The position numbers and the translations under genes are program-made. The notes under the pieces were generated by a model. The model made no database searches and was not told the DNA's origin. It saw only the letters and a program-made list of their open reading frames with translations. Positions 12,301-21,783 of a DNA stretch of 34,074 nucleotides are shown in pieces. The stretch is from positions 1 through 34,074 of the forward strand of contig JBNGIS010011298.1 of assembly GCA_049999725.1 (NCBI GenBank), written 5' to 3'. Each line of letters opens with the position of its first letter. Positions within the stretch are counted from its first letter, which is position 1. The DNA is from Haplomitrium mnioides (Eukaryota > Marchantiophyta > Haplomitriopsida > Calobryales).

Positions 12301-12955
12301 ACTCCCAGCATCTTCATGGCTATGCAAAATATATTGTCATGGTTATCTCAAATTTCATCCAAGTGAATTCAACTCAATGTTTGGATCACCATTCAATTTG
12401 ATATTTTATCTCATGTTTTTTCAGGTTTATTGGTGGCATGATAAATATCGTCCTCGGAAGCCTAAATATTTTAACCGTGTTCACACTGGCTATGAGTGGA
12501 ATAAATACAATCAAACACATTATGATCATGACAATCCACCACCGAAAATAGTTCAGGGCTACAAGTTTAATATATTTTATCCAGATCTTGTGGATAAAAC
12601 AAGGGCTCCCACTTACTACATTGAAAGAGATGGTAGTAATGGTGAAACATGCCTGATCCGGTTCCATGCTGGACCCCCATATGAGGACATTGTAAGTTAT
12701 TCTTTGTTGTAACCATTTTGCTTTGTGTACCTTTTACATTTTACATTTTGCTTAGAGTTTGAAATTTTACTAGTTGTTGGTTTTCTACTTTGTTAGGCCA
12801 ATGTTTATGTGGTTGCATAATTGTGTACATTGCAGGCTTTCAGAATTGTGAATAAAGAGTGGGAGTACTCACATAAGAAAGGCTTCAAGTGTACGTTTGA
12901 GCGTGGCATATTACATGTGTACTTCAATTTCAAGCGTTATAGATATCGGCGGTAG
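3384..12955 (+). CDS. CACTIN: Splicing factor Cactin (13 exons, 605 residues)
   Basis: Cactin is a conserved spliceosome-associated nuclear protein needed for accurate pre-mRNA splicing. Coding exons: 3384-3482, 3765-3856, 5321-5420, 6067-6138, 6257-6319, 6475-6615, 6853-6948, 10508-10792, 10928-11069, 11208-11353, 11572-11766, 12425-12691 and 12836-12955. All junctions use GT-AG and keep frame. Residues 34-97 carry SGYTNDSNPFGDSNL and FVWRKKIERD; 98-142 form a charged coiled coil (KKRREERAIEKAQHEEEM); about 143-330 are the middle domain (EQSKVRSEIRLREGR, ARKRDALDRARVRGEEPP, SGTAKVVEYWEAVL); 317-412 are acidic; 478-605 are the C-terminal domain (VYWWHDKYRPRKPKYF, HYDHDNPPPKIVQGYKF, FHAGPPYEDIAFRI, FNFKRYRYRR). 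The N terminus (33 residues, exon 1) is basic and short compared with the roughly 670-residue Arabidopsis protein; exon 1 is the least certain part. Confidence 0.95.
4200..4520 (+). repeat. Local repeat, copy A (Cactin intron 2)
   Basis: First of nine copies of an unnamed ~300-bp sequence. Diagnostic words in order: ttggtggagtgctaggcat, tacttccggaaagtggcag, gaactgacaaaaccagcagg, acacatgatgaggctgaata, taggtttttcctagactatt and ctctccacaacttcataact. No long frame, terminal repeat or target-site duplication was recognised. Confidence 0.85.
7290..7440 (-). pseudogene. Possible copia integrase C-terminus fragment
   Basis: The minus-strand frame reads LALQKDATYCKDVTFDESAT, which resembles the RDVTFDE motif found near the end of copia integrases, before the reverse transcriptase. 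It stops shortly after. It lies in the same orientation as the copia gag-protease remnant upstream, so it could be the far part of that element after internal deletion. Short and therefore uncertain. Confidence 0.4.
7550..7735 (-). repeat. Degenerate 75-bp tandem repeat, about 2.5 units, possibly coding
   Basis: Read on the minus strand, a 25-residue unit recurs with the pattern S-x-E-[ND]-[EK]-x-C-x-x-x-Q-Q-x-x-x-S-E-A (for example CENEFCCSVQQKHQSEAEQF), with a stop between the first and second units. The open frame extends to about 8059 upstream. The product is unrecognised; it may be a low-complexity linker of the copia remnant in the same intron. Confidence 0.5.
8105..8349 (+). repeat. 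Local repeat, copy B (Cactin intron 7)
   Basis: Starts at the internal word gacctgctgtcgggaactga, so it lacks the first ~90 bp of the unit. It ends in atattgcgcctggtaccag, which recurs at the end of copy C, and a related atattgcgcctggacc precedes it. B and C are therefore a tandem pair with a period of about 335 bp. Confidence 0.8.
8350..8685 (+). repeat. Local repeat, copy C (Cactin intron 7)
   Basis: A full-length copy beginning ttggattcttggtggagtgc and ending ataactatatatattgtgcc, directly following copy B. It is very close to copies A and G-I. Confidence 0.85.
8686..8826 (+). other. Short PPR-like reading frame, unproven
   Basis: Directly after repeat copy C a plus frame reads CAIVVDFFHKCGQVADAMNQ followed by WRKIVMYC and a stop. 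The pattern V-D-F-F-x-K-C-G-x-V-x-D-A-M resembles one pentatricopeptide repeat. A single motif without neighbours is weak evidence; at best it is a gene fragment trapped in the intron. Confidence 0.2.
8950..10403 (-). mobile_element. Ty1/copia retrotransposon remnant (5' LTR, gag, protease)
   Basis: On the minus strand the order is LTR (10403-10097), gag N-terminus (IGKFNGSNWQVWEAQMQILL near 10050), further gag (KQRHWYIKDRKAGLL; YLKKQLYTMMTDPS), a zinc knuckle with its first cysteine lost (SYACGDPHHMATNCPKK at 9370-9323), and the protease with the active-site DSG (IMDSGCNLH, Asp-Ser-Gly at 9175-9167). The protein is broken by stops and at least three frame changes. It ends after NVKDTPAGQHILLL; reverse transcriptase, RNase H and 3' LTR are not visible. 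It lies antisense within Cactin intron 7. Confidence 0.85.
10097..10403 (-). repeat. 5' LTR of the copia remnant (307 bp)
   Basis: Read on the minus strand it begins TGTTGGAATTAG and ends TTCTCGAACA, giving the expected TG...CA ends within a TGTT/AACA inverted repeat. A TATA box (tatatata, 10217-10224) sits in the second half. The next bases, GGTTATAGGCC, look like a decayed initiator-tRNA-Met primer-binding site. An internal catacata-rich tract (about 10270-10350) is a microsatellite within the LTR. Confidence 0.75.
11965..12340 (+). repeat. Local repeat, copy D, diverged (Cactin intron 11)
   Basis: Shares gtttgcttgataagatcaaa, actaaagtgaaatg, catgactgaattttc, gatgaggctgattggtctga and agatttttcctagac with the tandem-array copies at lower identity. 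It includes the upstream segment (agatcaaactaaagtgaaat) that is otherwise seen only in copies G-I, so the longer unit is ancestral. Confidence 0.7.
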
Positions 12956-13129
12956 AGTTGGTGGTCTATTAGCTGCTGAAGCAACTGTGGAGGTTTTATG
13001 AGTATGGTCACCATTACCTTACAGGAGGGATCCACAGGTACTTATTTGGTAACTTGTGTGCAGTTTATGGTGTGGCAATGCCACAAGCTGACAGTTGACA
13101 GTGGGTAGTGTTTTAGTAGTAATTTTTTT

Positions 13130-13450
13130 TGACTAGGCAGCATCATGACTGAGTTTTCCTGTTATTTTATTTCCAGAAAATGGCAGAAACTCAGTACAGA
13201 AGATTTGTAGAATGGACATGCCTATGAATTTGAGGGTACTATATTATACGTATTCTGGATCTACTGTTGGTGACTGGTGGCAGCTTGCAATGAAGCTGAT
13301 TGGTCTCAAATTTTGTGGTGTACACCACAATTAAGGCTCCATATGTTACATTAGTAGTGATGTATCTAGGTGTGTTCTAGACTTTTGCAACCCCTCTGAC
13401 TAACAGATATATTAGTGGGTTTGTTTTACTATCCACTTTCTCACGGTTAT
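13130..13450 (+). repeat. Local repeat, copy E, strongly diverged (Cactin 3' flank)
   Basis: Recognisable by aggcagcatcatgactgagt, aatggcagaaactcagtaca, gaagctgattggtctcaaat and tgttctagacttttgcaac in the usual order, with many indels. It is the oldest-looking copy. The remaining DNA from 12956 to 14078 holds the Cactin 3' UTR and no other recognised gene. Confidence 0.6.
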
Positions 13451-14078
13451 TTTTTCCAGTGCATGAATTGGTTGGTTCTGTATCCAAGATGGCACTATTG
13501 GCTCCTGAATGTACTTTTTTAGGAGTACTGAACTTTCTTGACTAATGTTTCTGGCTTTTATTTGTGACTTCCCGATTGTTGAAGCTTGCATCTCATGCCT
13601 GCTGTCATCAATATATTTTGCAGATTGAAATAGATCTCATCAATTGCGTTCCATGTACAAGTCATTGCAGGCAATACTTTCATGTTGAGGTGGGCTTCAC
13701 TCCATTGGTTTCTGTTTATCTTTCTGTAAATATCAGCAAGGTGCCAGTCACCTTGCAACTTTCCCAAACCTGGCAACCTGGCTGGAATCCAGTTTATTCA
13801 ATGTGTTGCAACTCCCAGCTGGTTAAAAGGGACATTGAGCCCTAATTTATTTTTCAACTCAAATATATGTGACTATTTGACCATGGAGGCTCTTAGACCT
13901 AATGTTGCAATGTTTTATTGTAATATGAAAAACTTTTATACTAGGTGTATAGTAGTGCAATTTTGTAACACTGTGCAGTAAGTAAATCTGGCATGAGTAT
14001 ATTTCAAAAGCGAGTTCGCCATGGCTTCACTTAGTACAAGGTTAGTGTAGCTATTTTAAATCATATATTTTAAATCAT

Positions 14079-14397
14079 ATATTGGTGGAGTGCTAGGCAT
14101 GATCATGACTAAGTTTTCCTGTTACTTCCAGAAAGTGGTAGAAACACAGTAGGAGGACTGATCAGGACTTGTTGGGAACTGACCAAACCAGCAGGAAGTT
14201 GTAGCAGCTTGTCACTCCTACACATGATGAGGCTGAATAGTCTGAAACTGTGTCTGACACCACATTGTGAAGGGTGCACTCTATGTGCTCCACAGTTGTG
14301 ATCTGTAGAGAATTTTCCTACTATTGCAACTTCCATTTATTTGTTTTTGTGGATAGTTTTACTCTCCACAGCTAGCTAACTAACTAACTAACTAACT
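14079..14397 (+). repeat. Local repeat, copy F, with (TAAC)n tail
   Basis: Opens with attggtggagtgctaggcat and follows the family order to ctctccacagctag, then runs into a short ctaa/ctaac microsatellite (about 14370-14397) immediately before the tandem array. Identity is intermediate between copies D/E and G-I. Confidence 0.8.
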
Positions 14398-15975
14398 GAT
14401 CACTAACTTTTCAGCAGACCTCTCTGGGAGTTCTGCTCTTGGATGTTTGCTTCACAAGATCAAACTAAAGTGAAATGATTGATGTCGCAAGCTGATGCTT
14501 GAGGGTTGACGGATTTTGATTAGTTGGATTCTTGGTGGAGTGCTAGGCATCATCATGACTGAATTTTCCCGTTACTTCCGGAAAGTGGCAGAAACTCAAT
14601 ACGACGATTGATGAGGACCTGCTGTCGGGAACTGACGAAACCAGCAGGAAGTTGTGGCAGCTTGTCACTGCTACACATGATGAGGCTGAATAGTCTGAAA
14701 CTTTGTATCTGACACCAGAGAGTCAAGGCTGCACTCTATGCGGGCACAGTTGTGATATGTGTAGGTTTTTCCTAGACTATTGCAGCTTCCATTTAAGTGT
14801 TGTTGTGGTTAGTNNNNNNNNNNNNNNNNNNNNNNNNNNNNNNNNNNNNNNNNNNNNNNNNNNNNNNNNNNNNNNNNNNNNNNNNNNNNNNNNNNNNNNN
14901 NNNNNNNNNNNNNTCAGTGACTTTAGCGGATGTTCTGCATCCAAGTAGTCACCAGTGATGGCTTCATGTGCTATGTTCAGGGTGCAGAAGGCCCGATCAC
15001 TAACTTTTCAGCAGACCTCTCTGGGAGTTGTGCTCTTGGATGTTTGCTTCACAAGATCAAACTAAAGTGAAATGAATGATGTCACAATCTGATGCTTGAG
15101 AGTTGACAGATTTTGATTAGTTGGATTCTTGGTGGAGTGCTAGGCATCATCATGACTGAATTTTCCCGTTACGTCCGGAAAGTGGCAGAAACTCAGTACG
15201 ACGATTGATGAGGACCTGCTGTCGGGAACTGACGAAACCAGCAGGAAGTTGTGGCAGCTTGTCACTGGTACACATGATGAGGCTGAATAGTCTGAAACTT
15301 TGTGTCTGACACCAGAGAGTCAAGGCTGCACTCTATGCGGGCACAGTTGTGATATGTGTAGGTTTTTCCTAGACTATTGCAGCTTCCATTTAAGTGTTGT
15401 TGTGGTTAGTTTTTCTCTCCACAACTTCATAACTAATATATTCAGTGACTTTAGCGGATGTTCTGCATCCTGGTAGTCACCAGTGATGCGCTTCATGTGC
15501 TATGTTCAGGGTGCAGAAGGCCCCGATCACTAACTTTTCAGCAGACCTCATTGGGAGTTGTGCTCTTGGATGTTTGCTTCACAAGATCAAACTAAAGTGA
15601 AATGAATGATGTCACAAGCTGATGCTTGAGAGTTGACGGATTTTGATTAGTTGGATTCTTGGTGGAGTGCTAGGCATCATCATGACTGAATTTTCCTGTT
15701 ACTTCCGGAAAGTGGCAGAAACTCAGTACGATGATTGATCAGGACCTGCCCTCGGGATTTGACGAAACCAACAGGACGTTGTGGCAGCTTGTCACTGCTA
15801 CACATGATGAGGCTGAATAGTCTGAAACTGTGTCTGACACCAGAGAGTCAAGGCTGCACTCTATGTGGGCACAGTTGTGATATGTGTAGGTTTTTCCTAA
15901 ACTATTGGAGCTTCCATTTAAGTGTTGTTGTGGTTAGTTTTTCTCTCCACAACCTCATAACTAATATATATATAG
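14398..15975 (+). repeat. Tandem array of the local repeat (copies G, H, I; ~530-bp unit)
   Basis: Units begin with gatcactaacttttcagcag at 14398, 14995 and 15525. The H unit is 530 bp. Each contains gcttcacaagatcaaactaa, the ~300-bp core beginning ttggattcttggtggagtgc, and (G and H) a tail with tcagtgactttagcggatgt and gtgcagaaggcc. Copies are nearly identical, so the duplication is recent. The last unit ends early, at about 15975, in a tatata run. Confidence 0.9.
14814..14913. other. Assembly gap of exactly 100 N
   Basis: A run of 100 N interrupts the first unit of the tandem array, after tgtggttagt and before tcagtgactt. The intact second unit has about 31 bases between the same two words, so the real missing stretch is probably near 31 bp and the 100 N is a placeholder. 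Confidence 0.95.
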
Positions 15976-18046
15976 TATTCTTCATATAAGAACTGTATTG
16001 TTATTATCATTTTGTTATAGGAGCTTAGTGATAGCCTAGTGGCAATTGACAATCAGTTTTTCTAGCCTTATTGTGTTACCATTATAGTAATACAAGTAGA
16101 ACTTGTCTCAAAGTAGAACTTTTATGATGGTTGCTCATTGGTAAAATAGTGATTCAAATTCTAATTCAAATTCTAATACATTCTAGTTAGTCATGGAAAG
16201 GTAGCTAAGCGGTAATGTTTTAGTAAAACATGAATTTTGTTTTTGTAGTTATGGTTGCATGAAAATGCATTGTTGTCTCGGTGACAAACCAGGAATGTTT
16301 TAGCAAAATATATTGTTGTGAGGCTGGCAGAATAGATATGTTTTCTATGGATTTTTTTGGTGGTGTATATATGCATTGTTGAACTAAAATACATTGATGT
16401 CCATAATTCTTTAATGAAACTAGAGATCTGGACAATACATCTGGACTAGTAAAATGTAACAATGTAACTATATCAATGTAATGAAGATACAATGCATTAG
16501 TAAAGTAAAATACAATACTATCAAACCAAACAATGCATCTTAGTATGGTCTACTCCACATGAGGTGATTTGCTTAAGAAAGTGAACTTTGCAATCTTTTG
16601 AGATCTAAGAACATGTGTACAAAATTATATATATTTTACAAATTAGTCAACCTAGTTGGAACTCCTAGCTATCTATGACTGACGACCAATAAAGTCTAGG
16701 AAGCTTTGCCACACTGCCCTCTCACTTACTCATCTCACTTACTCCAAAGGGTTAGGAAGGCTCAATTTTGCATTTCGAGCAGTACTCAAACTTGTAAGGG
16801 CTCTCTAATAAAGTACACAAAGTTGTGCACAAAAACTTGATCTAACCTAACTAAAGCATAACATTTTTCAACTTTTGAGTGTTATTTTGTTGAGGCAAAG
16901 TGTGTTTAACAAGTAACTCATTCAAGAGTGTTAAAGCCAAGAAATCAAGAGTTTTGGGTTTGCTTGAAATTTGAGAATTCAATTGTGTTTGATCATCACA
17001 ATGGGGTTGGAGAGTTGTTCTACTTTGGTTTGTGACGAGATCACTAAGCCACCAACATATGTACTATATGTTGTAGTAATGGATATTGTCTATTTAAGAG
17101 AACTATCTTTCTCCAACTATGTATAGAGTATGGTATGTCAACTATTTGCAAAAAGCCTCCATAATGTTTGAGAATACCAAGGTCCATTCATATTATCATA
17201 TTGTAAATATGGTTCAATATTACTATCATATTTTCCATCACTTTATTTGCTTTTACAATAGACTTGCACATGTGTTATTTTGCATTGTGGTGTCTCATTA
17301 TGATTGCCATATTATGCTTTATTGTCTAACATGTTCTTACCTTAGCGTTGCATGCTTATGTCATGATTTCCCTCACCTTTCATACATATTGGAGATACTA
17401 GCATGATGGCTAACCTTTATAGTTCCTATAGCATATGTTATCATTATTAAGGTCTCACTTCAATTTGATTGTTGGTTGACTACCAAAGTCTAATATGAGT
17501 TCCGGTCCAACACTATCCAACTCATAAGCTTTTGTTGTGAGATCTTTACTTATATTATTGCTACTTATAGTGGTCTTTACTTTCTAGAGTAAGTTGCACG
17601 GAGGATCTAAGAGTAATTTAAGAGCTTCAATAGCTCTAATAGGGTTTAAAGCTTGGCACGATTTTGAAGTAACTTGTTCTACCTTAACGGTTTGATTGAT
17701 GGTTATGCTTGTAGAATGTTGGTGGATTTTAGTAGTCATGAGAATTTAATATCATTGTGTTTTGCTAGAAGAATCAAATCAAAAGTTATGTTAATCAATG
17801 GAAATTTTTTGACTATAATCTATGCTTGAAAAAGTGATGTATTACAAATCAAAAGCCATTTCTTCCAAAGAATGGAATTGAGTAAATGAAATCTATGCAA
17901 TTCGTAATTGCACTAGTGCAGTATGATATCATTTTAGGCTAACATTGGCTTGATTGATCTGCTCAAGTTGATTCGACTAAAAACAAATATAAGATTTATT
18001 TACTTTATAAGTTGAGCACTTTCTTTTAGAGCATCCAACACCGTTA
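15976..18046. other. AT-rich intergenic stretch without a recognised gene
   Basis: No reading frame here resembles a known protein and I see no tRNA or clear transposon. The only structured item is a ~115-bp segment at 17455-17570 that is repeated at 18736-18853. Short runs of aatgcattg and aaaatac words near 16200-16520 suggest old low-complexity repeats. Confidence 0.6.
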
Positions 18047-18853
18047 GTGAAGATGTCTAAGTCAACTCCACATCTCACTTCTATAGAGAAAGAGTTGACA
18101 AACAAGATTCCTATCTTTGTTGTTTGGATCAAGCTCATCATAGACTTGAGTAAGATGGGAGAAATATCGACGCCTACCACAATGGTTGATGAAATTTTGG
18201 AGGAGTTTGCAGATGTAATTCTATATAGCTTGCCAAAAAGCTTACCAGATGAGAAAAGAATGCCATTTCAAATTGAGTTGATGCTAGGAAGTACTCACTT
18301 TAGTAAGCCTACATATCGATTATCACTACAAGAATTGGAAGAGAATCACAAAACTTTGATGGAGCTTCTTGAAAAGAATTTCATTCAACGTAATATTCAT
18401 ATGTGTTCTTTGTACCAAAAACATTGGTGATTTTGGTCTTTGCAATGGTTATAGTGAACTCAATAAGAAAATAATGAAGATTGCTTATCATTTGACTTAC
18501 ATTGATGATTTATTAAATCAATTGAGTAGTACACAATTCATTTCTAAGTTGGATCTTTGGAGTGGTTTTTTTTAGGCTCCAATTAAACAGAATCACGTGC
18601 AAAAAACAACTTTTTTGCACAAGGTATGAGCATTTTGAGTGGAAAGTTCTTCTTACATTTGGTCTCACTAATTTCTTGACTATGTTTATAGATCAATGAC
18701 ATGATTTTTTATGGAACATTGGATAGGTGAGCTTTGACTTTAATTTAATCTTTAGTTGACTACCAAAATCTAATATGAGTTCTGGTTCAACATTGTCCAA
18801 CTCACAAGTTTGTGTTGCGAGGTTTTTACTCAGATTACTATTACTTGTAGTGG
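17455..18853 (+). repeat. Pair of ~115-bp direct repeats around the gypsy fragment
   Basis: Copies at 17455-17570 and 18736-18853 share gttgactaccaaa, tctaatatgagttc and a tccaactca...ttgtgttg stretch, at roughly 80% identity by eye. The reverse-transcriptase fragment lies between them. They could be remnants of LTRs or of an internal duplicated segment; the ends are not clear enough to decide. Confidence 0.55.
18047..18720 (+). pseudogene. Ty3/gypsy reverse transcriptase fragment
   Basis: The frame from 18185 reads VDEILEEFADVILYSLPKSL, with PTYRLSLQELEENHKTLMEL and LLEKNFIQ, matching the N-terminal part of gypsy reverse transcriptases (EFxDVFxxxLPxGLP, YRLSPxELEELKxQLxELL). After a frame change it continues NGYSELNKKI, YIDDLLNQLSSTQFISKLDL and then RYEHFEWKVLLTFGLTNF. 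The catalytic YxDD region is absent and stops interrupt all frames. The first ~45 residues from 18047 precede the domain and are not recognisable. Confidence 0.85.
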
Positions 18854-18939
18854 AACATCAACTAAGATAATTGCTTTGGGTAGTGTTCAAACCAGTCATT
18901 TGCTTATTGCTTCATAAATTGCATGGAAAATGTAGCATC

Positions 18940-19365
18940 ATTTTTTCATTGTGCTTGTGATAGTACATATATTATATTGTAAGAAAAAAGAGAAGTGAAA
19001 TGAAATAACAGCTACTACTAAAGTATGGTTACTTTAGAGTAGTGGTATAAGTTGACTTTTAGGTTTGAAAGTTAAAGCAACTTGCTTTCAAGGATACCTT
19101 TAAAGAAGTGGGATAAAATCGCTTTTAATGTTTGAAGTTGGAGTAACTTGTAAGTGAAGTAAGTTAAGTGACACCCCCTTATAATTATAAATTGAAGGGA
19201 CTCATTGCCTACCTCTTCATTTTGGAGTTCCTCTCAAATGATTTGAGCCCACTTGTGTTCTCTTTTGTGTTTGCCTAGCTTGGCATTTGGTTGGTTTTGG
19301 TAGATTCCTATTTTGGCATTTGAATTTTTTTACTCTCTTGGAGTTTGTCTTTGAGTTCTTTTGCA
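18940..19365 (+). repeat. Probable LTR end preceding a primer-binding site
   Basis: The sequence before the primer-binding-like site ends ...ttttgca, compatible with an LTR 3' terminus in CA. Inside are two versions of a short segment (ggtataagttgacttttagg and gggataaaatcgcttttaat), each followed by a gtttgaa...caacttg/gtaacttg stretch. The 5' end cannot be placed. Confidence 0.4.
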
Positions 19366-19378
19366 TTAGTATTAGAGC
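19366..19378 (+). other. Primer-binding-site-like sequence (initiator tRNA-Met type)
   Basis: ttagtattagagc differs at two positions from TTGGTATCAGAGC, the site complementary to the 3' end of plant initiator tRNA-Met used by many plant LTR retrotransposons. It lies just after a CA dinucleotide and before gag debris, in the right order for an element start. Confidence 0.55.
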
Positions 19379-19399
19379 TAAGCATTACTTTTGATAATA

Positions 19400-19960
19400 A
19401 ATTATATGATGAATCTAAGAACAAATGAAGTAGTGATTCCAATTAATGCAACAACAAATTGAACATTTTTTTCTTCTTATTGAAAGTTTGAATGTAACTA
19501 GTGGAAAGAGCATTATTTAGAGAAGAGGAGAGCCGTGTGCATTTTTGAAAGCTAAAAGCATATGATGGAAAGAATATTTCAGACGTAATTGAGAATTTCT
19601 TGTTGGCTTATGAGCAATACTCTGAAGCTAGAAGATATTAAATCAACCAAACACAATGTGAGCTTTTTGCTCATATTTTTTCTTGGCTTGAGTTTAAAAC
19701 TACAATGATTTCAAGATTTAGTGTTCTAAATTCCCAAAGAGTAGTGAAGATTGTCTTGTAGAATTGGAGAAACTTGATACAATAAGAGGTTAGTTTACAT
19801 ATTATAATACTATCATGCAAGTTCTAGACATGAGAGAAGAAGAAGTACTTGATCATTTTGTTTGGAGATTGAAGCCTCATGCTAGGCTAGAAGTGACAAT
19901 GAGAAAGCCTTGCTAATTGGAAAATGCATGGTTGAGAGGTATGATTTGCTACTTGCTATC
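19400..19960 (+). pseudogene. Retrotransposon gag debris
   Basis: Broken frames downstream of the primer-binding-like site. The clearest piece reads DMREEEVLDHFVWRLKPHAR followed by LEVTMRKP and, after a stop, LENAW, matching the gag core pattern (hF..GL+p..r.ev....p..le.A) of gypsy-type elements. Upstream pieces (FLLAYEQYSEARRY) also fit gag. This fragment lies downstream of the reverse-transcriptase fragment on the same strand, so the two cannot be one intact element. Confidence 0.6.
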
Positions 19961-20494
19961 ATAGAAGTTGGTCCATATCATCAACCAACTTTACCATTTG
20001 TACGTGCGCTATCAAATGAGGTTGTACTTGTAGAGATTGATGTAACGCAACAACAAGCATTCAACAACCGCTACTTTGAACTAGGAACCACTACTGGGTT
20101 CTTGTTTCATTTGGTGTTTGCAAAAACCGATTTCAAAATTTTAGCATTCAAAATCATGAATTTGACGCTAGTAATATTTGTTTGTAAAAAAAAAGAAGTA
20201 ATTTTATATATCAAATTGGCTTACTTTGAGTGCACAATGTATTAAAAATAAATCTTCTTATGGGAATTTTGACAAAATTGCTTTCATAATTTCATCTTTC
20301 AAAAGCATAAACATCACCAAACAAAATATATAAAAAATGTACATGACATTTGTTGTTAAATGTTTTCAAAACTAACAATGATATCAATAATTTGAAAAAT
20401 TGATAAAAACATTCAAATTTCATAAAAAGAATTTGAACTAGAACCCTAAAGTGTTGGTGCAAGAGGATTGTTGAAACAAAATTGTGAAAAGATT

Positions 20495-20655
20495 GCTTAA
20501 GCCTATGCAGGCATGGACAACTGAGGCCCAAGTGTAGGCACGCTTTGTTTGAAAGATCCATGCGCGTAAGAACAACTACAACTAACTCGAGCTTGAACAA
20601 TTGAAGCCTATGCATGCATGGAGAACTCAAGTGAGCATGGACCACTGAGTAATTG
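20495..20655. repeat. Decayed palindromic minisatellite
   Basis: Contains aagcctatgcaggcatgg, gatccatgcgcgtaag, aagcctatgcatgcatgg and gtgagcatggac at irregular spacing, each built on the self-complementary pattern catgcNNgcatg. It resembles the arrays in the neighbouring methyltransferase pseudogene and the DUF7869 elements. DNA on either side (19961-20494 and 20656-20938) is AT-rich with no recognised gene. Confidence 0.5.
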
Positions 20656-21021
20656 GAAGCAGGGAATGCAAAAGCCAGTTTAAAAAGGGACAAAAAAAAA
20701 CTAAGGATTAAAGAAAACTTGAATAGAAAATGAAAAAAAAGAAAGTAGCTTCCATGCTAGTATAGACTTCATTGCTAATTTTTACAAAAGCCAATACATT
20801 TTGTTCAAAAACCATTTTGCGCAGGAAATTGAATCATAAAGAAAAGACTTAAATTGGATTTGGAATGCAACAAGATTGAAACTTCAGCAAATAAAATTTT
20901 ATGAAGAAAATACTTTATTATGTAGAAAAATTACATCACTATGATGCTACAGCTCTATCCTCTTCATGAAGAGTTGTCTCATCTAAATCAACCGATTGAG
21001 AAGCTTCAGCATCTGCAGTCG

Positions 21022-21405
21022 CTACAAAGTCTTGCCGAGACTTTCCAATCTCAGAGATGGCAACAGATCACTAGTATCACCTACAGTATCAAGAAGAACA
21101 AGTTCCTTGTGGTACGTATATACTATTTGCGATTTGGTCACGTCAAATGGCAAAGAAGCCATCGTCAAAACTTTCTGAGGAATATAGATAGATTGACGTC
21201 TATCATATTCCATAGCGATGCAATTTTGCATAAGATTTAAAGCACAGACAAAGTATGTGCCGAACCCAAAGCAAAGATCTAAGATCCAATCTTGGTCTGT
21301 TGATAAATGGTCAATGAAAAAATTATATAGAGCCAGGGACTTTTGGTAAACATTCATAGGAGCATCATCTACTAGATGTTTTAAATAGCCAACACAGTAG
21401 GGCAA
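21022..21405 (-). other. Methyltransferase motif I region of the pseudogene
   Basis: Open for 127 residues. APMNVYQKSLALYNFFIDHL followed by DWILDLCFGFGTYF and NCIAMEYDRRQ matches the C-terminal half of beta-class N6/N4 methyltransferases (P.qKP..L...li......vlDPF.GsGTt..Aa....r.~iGiE). Because motif IV lies upstream and motif I downstream, the order is that of the beta class. The S-adenosylmethionine loop is altered (FGFGT for F-x-G-S-G-T). Confidence 0.7.
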
Positions 21406-21524
21406 TTAAACACACTCTGCATAATTTGTTGAGGACGACTACTGACATCAGCAGGTTGTAAGTTCAAGAGCCTCATGCTCCTTTTGCCCTCCTTTTTCCA
21501 GTAGCCTACAATCCAATACTCGTG

Positions 21525-21783
21525 GGCGTGAGCACTTTTTGGACCACCAAAATGATGAATATTGATTTTTTCCTTGAAGTAAGGAAAACAAACAAATAAG
21601 ACATTTGAAACATAGTGTATTAAACTAAACAAGGTAAATTAATAAACCAAAAAAGGCGTGAGCACTTTTTGGACACCAAAATGATGAATATTGATTTTTT
21701 CCTTGAAGTAAGGAAAACAAACAAATAAGAGATTTGAAACATAGTGTAGGAAAACTAAACAAGGTAAATTAATAAACCAAAAA
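21525..21783 (-). repeat. 130-bp tandem duplication at an exon boundary of the pseudogene
   Basis: Two copies, starting with ggcgtgagcactttttgg at 21525 and 21655, are nearly identical over 130 bp. The unit spans the end of an intron (acceptor ttacttcaag) and the start of the exon (KINIHHFGGPKSAH), so the exon start and its acceptor are present twice. Confidence 0.9.

Noticed and set aside
13558-13845. Overlapping open frames on both strands in the Cactin 3' flank
   Set aside because: Neither translation resembles a known protein and both are short.
4200-15975. Local repeat as a tRNA-derived SINE
   Set aside because: A B-box-like agatcaaac word occurs in the long unit, but no convincing A box, no consistent tail and no target-site duplications were seen.
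16020-16080. Possible tRNA-like sequence (gatagcctagtggcaattga)
   Set aside because: No cloverleaf with matching acceptor and anticodon stems could be drawn.
20292-20693. 133-residue minus-strand open frame
   Set aside because: Composition follows the palindromic repeat cluster, with duplicated HxHLS-CxHRL phrases; no domain recognised.
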